DNA of 10,067 bases from Baffinella frigidus (Eukaryota; Cryptophyceae; Cryptomonadales; Baffinellaceae), in NCBI GenBank assembly GCA_026770585.1, contig MU647574.1:59953-70019 (forward strand). Reading direction: 5' to 3'. Made by a program: the position numbers and the translations under genes. Below are positions 5,392 through 9,700 of the stretch, piece after piece (the stretch's first letter is position 1; each line of letters starts with the position of its first letter). Under the pieces are notes generated by a model, which was not told where the DNA came from, searched no databases, and was given only the letters and a program-made list of their open reading frames with translations.

Positions 5392-5600
5392 CCACTCGAG
5401 GCTGGAAGAGGGAGTATTATAAATGTGGGGTTGTTTAATTTAGTACCAGGCACGGGCGGGTTTGGTCACGTATCTCAAGGTATACCTTGAGATACGTGAC
5501 CAAACGCCCCTATTTGTGTGAAAATTACTACACACCTCTTTTTTTTCTTCCCTTGAAAGAATCCCTGTTTTGAAATAGTCATATTTCTAGCCTGGAGTGG
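5392..5600 (+). mobile_element. Palindrome-core MITE, copy 3
   Basis: Ends are CCACTCGAGGCTGGAA and the reverse complement of CCACTCCAGGCTAGAA. Shares GTGGGGTTGTTTAATTTAG, CACGGGCGGG and TGAAAATTACTACA with copy 2 in the same orientation. The 46-bp centre at 5460-5505 is a perfect palindrome. GAA follows both outer sides in part (GAATA left, GAACG right), so the duplication is eroded. Its right end abuts a 47-bp block that recurs without the MITE at 6473. Confidence 0.9.
5460..5505. repeat. Perfect 46-bp palindrome of MITE copy 3
   Basis: GTTTGGTCACGTATCTCAAG followed by GTA and its exact complement. The outer 13 bases match copy 1; the inner CAAGGTA differs from both other copies. Confidence 0.95.
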
Positions 5601-5646
5601 GAACGCTGGACAGCTGACGCACGAATCCTAAACCCTCACCCGCGCG
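5600..5646 (+). repeat. Direct repeat GGAACGCTGGACAGCTGACG, copy 1
   Basis: About 47 bp matching 6473-6519 with two C/G differences. It ends ACCCGCGCG and contains CCTAAACCCT inside. It marks a segmental duplication of the 5' flank of E4. Confidence 0.85.
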
Positions 5647-5798
5647 GATCTCGTCCCGGAAGATAACTGAATCAGTTCGTTTTCAATAGGAGGTTGAATA
5701 GGAGAAACAAGTTGGGGCATAGTGAATTGAATTAGGCCTCCTAATTACATGAAAACGCTAATTAGGGAATTGATTCAGTTATCTTCCGAGATGAAATC
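5647..5798. mobile_element. Fold-back element with GGAAGATAACTGAATCA arms
   Basis: Arms of 28 bp: GATCTCGTCCCGGAAGATAA and onward at 5647, against GATTTCATCTCGGAAGATAA and onward in reverse complement ending at 5798. There are four mismatches and then a perfect run through CTGAATCA. The 152-bp element has no frame. The duplicated segment at 6511-6532 has ACCCGCGCGAGCCAGGTGCCAG where this locus has ACCCGCGCG-element-AGGTGCCAG, giving clear boundaries. Confidence 0.85.
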
Positions 5799-5926
5799 AG
5801 GTGCCAGGGCGGAGTTTTTGTCTTAGTCAACTCAAGGGCGAAGATCCATTTTCAACTACCCATTACGGGTGCCTCGTTTCTAAAGTTGACAGATTGGTGG
5901 GGGTGTTGACTTTTACAAAATGGGGG
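5799..5926 (+). other. Unique sequence between element and E4 copy 1
   Basis: Starts CAGGTGCCAGGGCGGAG, like the E4 start, then departs into a 110-bp stretch with AGTCAACT (5824) and AGTTGAC (5884) in opposite orientation. No gene is supported. Confidence 0.4.
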
Positions 5927-5986
5927 TGGCAGAGCCAAGCATGCCCCTATCAAGGCCTCCCGCGCCTCCAACGGACCTTAACCTAA
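5927..5986 (+). pseudogene. E4 fragment, copy 1
   Basis: Reads WQSQACPYQGLPRLQRTLT before TAA at 5984. The first cysteine of WQCQTC is Ser here and sequence after GLP is lost into telomere-like repeat, so this copy is degraded. Confidence 0.45.
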
Positions 5987-6199
5987 ACCCTAACTCCTAA
6001 CCCCTAAACCCTAAACCCTAGACCCTAGACCCTAAACCCTAAACCCTAACCCCTAACCCTTAACCCCTAAACCCTTAACCCCTAACCCTTAACCCCTAAA
6101 CCCTAAACCCTAAACCCTAACCCCTAACCCCTAACCCCTAACCCCTAACCCTTAACCCCTAAACCCTTAACCCCTAACCCTTGACCCTAAACCCTCAAC
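5972..6199 (+). repeat. Telomere-like array, CCCCTAA / CCCTTAA rich
   Basis: About 30 units of mixed CCCTAAA, CCCCTAA, CCCTTAA and CCCTAGA. It ends CCCTCAACAG exactly at E4 copy 2. Confidence 0.95.
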
Positions 6200-6201
6200 A
6201 G

Positions 6202-6273
6202 GTCCCACCCGGGGGCTGGCAATGCGAGCCATACCCCTACCAAGGCCTCCCGAAACAAGAACAGACTTTCACA
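6202..6273 (+). pseudogene. E4 fragment, copy 2
   Basis: After ...CTCAACAG the frame GTC CCA CCC GGG reads VPPGGWQCEPYPYQGLPKQE, then QTF, and enters CCCTGAACCCCAAA repeat. The second cysteine of CxxC is Tyr here. Differences from the copy at 6526 within VP.GGWQC are mostly third-position. The exon is truncated by array after 23 codons. Confidence 0.5.
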
Positions 6274-6308
6274 TACACCCTGAACCCCAAACCCCAAACC
6301 ACAAACCG
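6274..6308 (+). repeat. Short telomere-like tract
   Basis: ACCCTGAACCCCAAACCCCA run separating two E4 copies. Confidence 0.8.
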
Positions 6309-6318
6309 CGTGGAACAG

Positions 6319-6519
6319 GTTCCAGCAGGAGGGTGGCCTAGCATGCCCCTACCAAGGCCTTTCGAAACTCGAACAGACTTTCGAGATCGGCGGCGGGCGC
6401 GGGCGGGAAGAGTGGGAAGAGTGCATTGTCGAAGCGTTCAGTCCTGGATGACTTGCAATGCAAGAGATGTGCGGAACGCTGGACAGCTGACGGACGAATC
6501 CTAAACCCTGACCCGCGCG
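6319..6519 (+). pseudogene. E4 fragment, copy 3 (frameshifted)
   Basis: After GGAACAG it begins VPAGGW, then one base is off, and the other frame gives LACPYQGLSKLEQTFEIGGG. It continues open to TGA at 6449, then LQCKRCAERW in another frame. CVSCKMC is replaced by EEWEEC. At least two frame breaks make this copy non-functional. Bases 6473-6519 are the second copy of the block at 5600. Confidence 0.45.
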
Positions 6520-6525
6520 AGCCAG

Positions 6526-6686
6526 GTGCCAGCAGGGGGGTGGCAGTGCCAAACGTGCCCCTACCAAGGCCTCCCGAAACAAGAACAGACTTTCAAGATC
6601 GGCGGCGGGCGCGGGAGGGAGGAATGTGTGTCGTGTAAGATGTGCGGGGGCCCTGAGAAGCACGGGACGGAGCACATCAAGTCGTG
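6526..6686 (+). CDS. E4 candidate exon, best copy (Cys-rich, CxxC ... CxxCxxC)
   Basis: Bounded by GAGCCAG and by GTAAAC at 6687. Fifty-three codons are open: VPAGGWQCQTCPYQGLPKQE, then QTFKIGGG, REECVSCKMCGGPEKHGTE and HIKS. WxCxxC near the start and CxxCxxC in the middle suggest a disulphide-rich or zinc-binding module. With E5 the C..C..C then CT..SDT.C..C spacing resembles a TNFR-type cysteine repeat; this is inference. It ends with TG, which needs G from the next exon to give Trp; E5 starts with exactly one base before TGC. The later copy at 6960-7012 keeps GPEK.GTEHIKS with silent CAC/CAT and TCG/TCC changes. It is the least damaged of the E4 copies. Confidence 0.55.
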
Positions 6687-6726
6687 GTAAACCTTAGTCC
6701 CTAAACCCTAGTTCTGCCTCACGCGG

Positions 6727-6797
6727 GTTGACCGACTTTTCTCTAGGTGACATGCTGGGTGTGCGGTACATATCCGTTAACTTTGGAGCGGAAAGGA
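6727..6797 (+). repeat. GTTGACCGACT repeat, copy 1
   Basis: About 70 bp matching 6875-6947 directly and 7085-7163 in inverted orientation. It contains GTGCGGTACA.ATCCGT.AACT. Confidence 0.8.
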
Positions 6798-6858
6798 GAC
6801 TGGCGCGGGAGGGAGGAATGTGTTTCGTGTAAGATGTGCCCCCGCATATCAAGTCGTG
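6747..6858 (+). pseudogene. E4-variant piece (VTCWVCGTYPLT ... ECVSCKMC)
   Basis: A good acceptor, CGACTTTTCTCTAG, precedes GTG at 6747. The frame reads VTCWVCGTYPLTLERKGDW, then RGREECVSCKMC, then loses frame through a deletion that joins TGC to CCCCGCATATCAAGTCGTG. A GT sits at 6859, where the best copy has its donor. The first CxxC differs from WQCQTC, so this may be a sister exon rather than the same exon. Confidence 0.45.
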
Positions 6859-6895
6859 GTACGCCTCCCATCCGCGTTGACAGACTATTCACAAG

Positions 6896-7012
6896 TTGAC
6901 GTGCTCGGTGTGCGGTACAAATCCGTCAACTATAGAGCGGAAGGGAGGAGGTCTTGCAATGCACGATGTGCGAGGGGCCTGAGAAGCTTGGGACGGAGCA
7001 TATCAAGTCCTG
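6896..7012 (+). pseudogene. E4-variant piece (LTCSVCGTNPST ... LQCTMC ... GTEHIKSW)
   Basis: Starts LTCSVCGTNPSTIERKG in one frame. After a one-base shift near 6945 it reads EEVLQCTMCEGPEKLGTEHI then KSW. GT at 7013 (CCTG|GTGCG) matches the donor position of the other copies. The frame shift indicates a pseudo-exon. Confidence 0.45.
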
Positions 7013-7084
7013 GTGCGATCCTCATCCACTAGCTCTGTCTCCGTCTATTCGGGCTCTCCAATTTGGTGGGCCCGGGTCCCTTTT

Positions 7085-7163
7085 CGCTCCTAAGTTGACG
7101 GATTTATACCGCAAACCCAGAACGTCAACTTGAGAAGAGTCGGTCAACGCGAGTGAGGCAGCA
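7085..7163 (-). pseudogene. Inverted copy of the GTTGAC / TCWVCGTNPST block
   Basis: The reverse complement reads CTGCCTCACTCGCGTTGACC, then GACTCTTCTCAAG, then a frame giving LTFWVCGINPST before TAG. It matches 6715-6786 in inverse orientation. The first cysteine is Phe. It is the only exon-like copy on the minus strand. Confidence 0.55.
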
Positions 7164-7185
7164 GGATGTGCGGAGCATATCAAGT

Positions 7186-7395
7186 CATCCACCAGCAAAC
7201 CGTAGCAGCTTATAACTGGGTCGGGTACTGTAGTAATTTTCAGCTAAACCGATGAGATCTCATCAGTATCTCCCGTCAGCAATTCGAGGTCCCTAGGGTT
7301 TCCTACCGTTGGGTCACAGGAAAGATTTTTTTAAATAAAATACCCGAAATCCTTGGGAGGATCCGGTAAAAGCTGCTACGGGTTGCTGGTGGATG
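7186..7395. mobile_element. Fold-back element with CATCCACCAGC ends
   Basis: Terminal inverted repeats of about 30 bp (CATCCACCAGCAAACCGTAG / CATCCACCAGCAACCCGTAG in reverse complement). The centre holds a perfect 14-bp palindrome GATGAGATCTCATC at 7251-7264. The interior shares TGTAGTAATTTTCA with the palindrome-core MITEs. It interrupts GGAGCATATCAAGTC...GTGCG, which is intact at 6994-7020, so it landed in a TEHIKS copy. Confidence 0.85.
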
Positions 7396-7470
7396 GTGCG
7401 CCTCTCATCCACTAGCTCTCTCTCACACACACAGAAAATTCTCGTGATAATGATCTCTCTCTCTCCCAGA
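7396..7470 (+). other. Duplicated CTCATCCACTAGCTCT flank and CT tracts
   Basis: TCATCCACTAGCTCTCTCT repeats 7022-7040. Two short CT/CA simple runs follow (7415-7433 and 7454-7467). The second ends CCCAG and forms the pyrimidine tract before E5 copy 1. Confidence 0.65.
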
Positions 7471-7536
7471 TGCACCCCGACTGACACCTTCTGTGCCCCG
7501 TGCGGTGAGGGCTTCATGAGCCTCTCCGCGTTATAA
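7470..7536 (+). pseudogene. E5 TNFR-Cys-like piece, copy 1
   Basis: CTCTCTCTCCCAG precedes A|TGC. The frame reads CTPTDTFCAPCGEGFMSLSAL and stops at TAA 7534-7536. One serine codon of CTPTSDT is missing. The CT..DT.CAPC core remains. The stop lies just before the fold-back element at 7542. Confidence 0.5.
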
Positions 7537-7541
7537 CGAAT

Positions 7542-7692
7542 TTCATCCTGCCTGGTATTTAAGTTAATTGCTCGAAACGCATACTTCTGGCATCACATTC
7601 TGACTGAAGTGGCCAAATTGGCAACTTCTGGCAACTTCCGACGCCAAAAGTATGCGTTTCGAGCCATCAAATTGAATACCTGGCGGGATGAA
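7542..7692. mobile_element. Fold-back element with GCTCGAAACGCATACTT arms
   Basis: Arms run from TTCATCC at 7542 to GGATGAA at 7692. They include CTGGTATT and an exact 17-bp GCTCGAAACGCATACTT at 7570-7586 paired with 7648-7664. A tandem GGCAACTTCTG and the small palindrome GCCAAATTGGC are in the loop. No target duplication is certain. A further small hairpin, GCTCC...GGAGC, lies outside at 7695-7715. Confidence 0.8.
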
Positions 7693-7762
7693 GTTGCTCC
7701 GTTCTAATTAGGAGCGTGATATCATGCAACTCACAAGTTTGCCATGTGCTCTAATCGGGGTA

Positions 7763-7830
7763 TTGATCTGGTGTCCGGGTTAGGTGGCACCTACGAGGTT
7801 GATCTGGGTTAGGTGCCATCCCTAACCTTT
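7763..7830 (+). repeat. TTGATCTGG...GGTTAGGTG direct repeat and hairpin
   Basis: TTGATCTGG followed by GGTTAGGTG.CA occurs twice. GGTTAGG then pairs with CCTAACC over a seven-base loop (about 7807-7827). Confidence 0.6.
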
Positions 7831-7841
7831 CTATATCCCGG

Positions 7842-7956
7842 GTGCACACCGACATCCGACACACTCTGCGCCCCGTGCGTGGAGTGTCCACCAGCCCTAG
7901 AAGGTGGCTCAAATAGTGCTCTGGAACATGAATGCCAAAAGTCGATTGTGTACTGA
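7842..7956 (+). pseudogene. E5 TNFR-Cys-like piece, copy 2
   Basis: The frame reads CTPTSDTLCAPCVECPPALE, then GGSNSALEHECQKSIVY and TGA. Over the first 12 codons it differs from copy 4 at five bases; four are silent and one is Leu/Ile, strong evidence for selection on this frame. The expected acceptor CAG is CGG here (TATATCCCGGG), so this copy may have lost splicing. Six cysteines are visible, in a spacing like extracellular cysteine repeats. Confidence 0.55.
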
Positions 7957-7984
7957 AAATACGCGCGGAATGCCCCATCCACAA

Positions 7985-8042
7985 CCTGTGCGATGTAAAA
8001 CCCTAAACTACCCAAGACCTGAAATTCTCAACCCTGAATCCA
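7985..8042 (+). repeat. Short telomere-like tract before E5 copy 3
   Basis: GCGATGTAAAACCCTAAACT through CAACCCTGAATCCAG. It begins with a GTAAAAC donor-like site and ends CAG; with 8209-8276 it forms a duplicated intron-like unit. Confidence 0.6.
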
Positions 8043-8043
8043 G

Positions 8044-8125
8044 GTGCACACCAACGTCTGACACGATCTGTCGAGAACAGAAATCCGGTCCTGGCTTTTT
8101 CATTTTTAAAGTCCATTTCCTTTAG
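8044..8125 (+). pseudogene. E5 TNFR-Cys-like piece, copy 3 (truncated)
   Basis: AATCCAG|G then TGC. CTPTSDTIC is identical to copy 4 apart from a silent TCT/TCC, then homology stops at REQKSGPGFF and the frame ends at TAG 8123-8125. A loose inverted repeat, TTTTAAAGT / ACTTTAAAA (about 8103 and 8152), follows the break, possibly an old element that removed the rest. Confidence 0.5.
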
Positions 8126-8227
8126 GATTCAGGTGATTTTCTAAAAAAAAACTTTAAAATTGAATGACGTCCTCGCTCGGCAGCGGAGCTTCTACTCACG
8201 GCCCTCATCACCAACCTGTTCGATCTG

Positions 8228-8272
8228 GACCCTAAACTCTAAACCCTGAACCTCACATCCTCAACCCTGAAT
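8228..8272 (+). repeat. Short telomere-like tract before E5 copy 4
   Basis: ACCCTAAACTCTAAACCCTG followed by CAACCCTGAATCCAG. Same right junction as the tract at 7985-8042. Confidence 0.75.
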
Positions 8273-8276
8273 CCAG

Positions 8277-8442
8277 GTGCACACCAACGTCCGACACGAT
8301 CTGTGCCCCGTGCGGCGCCTGCCCCATCGGGCTCGCGCGAGTCGGGTGCGTGGGAGAGGCGGAAGGCTTCTGTGCGCAGCTTCCGAAAGGCATTGCGCAG
8401 GACAGCATCTTGGTCCGGACCCTCCGTCCATGGAAACCCTAA
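8277..8442 (+). CDS. E5 candidate exon, TNFR-Cys-like, best copy
   Basis: CCTGAATCCAG precedes G|TGC. The frame reads CTPTSDTICAPCGACPIGLA, then RVGCVGEAEGFCAQLPKGIA and QDSILVRTLRPWKP before a TAA made by the CCCTAAA array at 8440. The CT..SDT.C..C..C pattern is typical of TNFR-type or GCC2/GCC3-type extracellular cysteine repeats; I cannot separate these by eye. Eroded copies lie at 7470, 7842 and 8044. The start phase fits the end of E4, completing a Trp codon before Cys. No donor is evident before the array, so the 3' end may be truncated or be a true C-terminus. Confidence 0.6.
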
Positions 8443-8682
8443 ACTCTAAACCCTACCCTAAACTCTAAACTCTAAACCCTAAACCCTAAACCCTAAACCC
8501 TAAACCCTAAACCCTAAACCCTAAACCCTAAACCCTAAACCCTAAACCCTAAACCCTAAACCCCAAACTCAAAAAACTAAGACTCCCTCCATGGAAACCC
8601 TAAACCCTAAACAATAAACCATAAACCATACACCATAACCCTAAATCATAAACCCTAAACCCTCAACCCTAGACCCTAAACC
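8433..8682 (+). repeat. Longest CCCTAAA array in the window
   Basis: A run of about fifteen perfect CCCTAAA units at 8466-8565, flanked by variants (CTCTAAA, CCATAAA). CCTCC.TCCATGGAAACCCTAAA occurs before the run (8421) and again at 8585, so the array has been partly duplicated with its 5' flank. It ends CCCTAAACCGCAG before E6. Confidence 0.95.
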
Positions 8683-8686
8683 GCAG

Positions 8687-8760
8687 GGCACGGCGGTCTC
8701 GTCCCCCGAGATGATGGACGTGATCCTATCTCGTCCTGATTTGTACCAGCAGAAAACCTG
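8687..8760 (+). pseudogene. E6 exon-like piece, copy 1 (SSPEMMDV)
   Basis: After AAACCGCAG the frame reads GTAVSSPEMMDVILSRPDLY. The open frame continues to 8899 only because it runs through the 32-bp repeat. SSPEMMDV or SSPEMLEV recurs in the next copy. The product is unknown. Confidence 0.4.
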
Positions 8761-8857
8761 TCGTGTCCGTATCCGTACCAGCCGAAAAACTATCGTGTCC
8801 GGATTTGTACCACGGATCCTAGGGTCGTGTCCTGATTTGTACCACGAAACCGCAGGG
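8730..8857 (+). repeat. 32-bp minisatellite, four units
   Basis: Units start at 8730, 8762, 8794 and 8826, each CGTGTCCTGATTTGTACCAC-like with a variable tail. The spacing is exactly 32, so frame is not kept and it is not a peptide repeat. Related units recur at 9050-9145. Confidence 0.9.
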
Positions 8858-8945
8858 CACGGTGGTCTCGTCCCCCGAAATGCTGGAAGTGATCGATAAC
8901 TCGTCCGCGCGAGTCGGTCCACCCCAAAACCCTAACCCCTAAATC
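8856..8945 (+). pseudogene. E6 exon-like piece, copy 2
   Basis: Preceded by AAACCGCAG as in copy 1. Reads GTVVSSPEMLEVIDNSSARV, then GPP, before C-rich repeat. The first codons match copy 1 with ACG GCG/GTG and GAG/GAA changes. Confidence 0.4.
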
Positions 8946-8988
8946 GCTCAACCCCGAACCCTCACCCCTAAAAACCTGAACCCTGAAA
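8916..8988 (+). repeat. Short telomere-like tract
   Basis: CCCTAACCCCTAAA with CCCCGAA and CCCTGAA variants between E6 copies 2 and 3. Confidence 0.8.
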
Positions 8989-8989
8989 C

Positions 8990-9150
8990 GGCGTCCGCGC
9001 GTGTCGGTGCGGCCCGTAGTCAATTGCTCCCGAGATGATGGACGTGCCCCTGTCTTGTCCTGATTTGTACCACGAAACGCCATGTCGTGTCCTTGTCTTG
9101 TCCTGATTTGCGTCCGTGCCGTGTTCTGACCCGTACCACGAACGACGTCC
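8990..9150 (+). pseudogene. E6 exon-like piece, copy 3
   Basis: GTCCGCGCGTGTCGGTGC matches GTCCGCGCGAGTCGGTCC of copy 2. The frame APEMMDVPLSCPDLYHETPC follows from about 9028, then a stop. More GATTTGTACC / CGTACCACGAA units follow to 9142. PDLYHET also appears at 8835 and at 1080. Confidence 0.4.
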
Positions 9151-9163
9151 CGGACGTCGGAGG

Positions 9164-9319
9164 CTACCACCAACCCTCACGGCTTGGGCAAATCGACGAT
9201 TTTCGATTCAGGATTTCAAGGGGGTGGAAGTCGGAATCCGACTTCAACGGCTCCAATTCCCCTTGAAATCGGGAAATCAAACATCGTCGATTTGCCCACG
9301 CCGTGAGGGTTGGTGGTAG
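9164..9319. mobile_element. Fold-back element with CTACCACCAACCCTCACGGC ends
   Basis: Outer arms match at 36 of 37 bases. The pairing continues inward through GATTTCAAGGGG and ends in the perfect central hairpin GAAGTCGGA-A-TCCGACTTC. GAGG stands on both outer sides (9160-9163 and 9320-9323), a possible 4-bp target duplication. There is no coding frame. Confidence 0.9.
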
Positions 9320-9349
9320 GAGGCAGGGACAGTCTGGCGACAGTTGCCT

Positions 9350-9364
9350 AGAGAGAGAGAGATA

Positions 9365-9411
<47 letters not shown>
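9350..9411 (+). repeat. Compound GA/GT microsatellite
   Basis: (GA)6 then (GT)9 then (GA)13 or so. Antisense SLSLSHTHTH frames over it are artefacts. Confidence 0.95.
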
Positions 9412-9413
<2 letters not shown>

Positions 9414-9439
9414 CTGGGGGTGGTACCATCACGCGTACA

Positions 9440-9700
9440 ACTCTAAACCTTAAACCCGTAAACCCTAACCCTAACAACCCGAAACCCGAAACTCGTAAAC
9501 TCTAAACCTAACCCCTAAAACCCCAACCCTCAACCCTTAACCCTAACCCCTAAACCCCAACCCCCATACCCTGAACCCTGAACCCAAAACCCTATCCCCC
9601 AAACCCCGAACCCCATACCCTGAACCCTGAACCCTGAACCCTAAACCCTAACCCTTAAACCCCAAACCCCATACTCTGAACCCTGAACCCTGAACCCTCA
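9440..9700 (+). repeat. Mixed telomere-like array
   Basis: CCCTAAC, CCCCAAC, CCCTGAA and CCCATAC units, becoming mostly CCCTGAA toward the right. The GCGTACAACTCTAAACC at 9434 repeats the end of the spacer at 9929-9947. Confidence 0.9.

Noticed and set aside
5069-5438. Open frames of RERERE (plus) and SLSLSL (minus)
   Set aside because: Direct product of the GA microsatellite; frames start and end at its edges.
7695-7715. Rho-independent terminator (GCTCC...GGAGC)
   Set aside because: No T-run follows and the window is eukaryotic; more likely part of the neighbouring fold-back structure.
7314-8015. Minus-strand open frames over the E5 region
   Set aside because: Antisense shadows of the TNFR-Cys-like pieces; the synonymous pattern fits the + frame.
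8466-8570. A true chromosome end
   Set aside because: The CCCTAAA run is internal with unique sequence on both sides, and similar short arrays occur throughout; it is interstitial.
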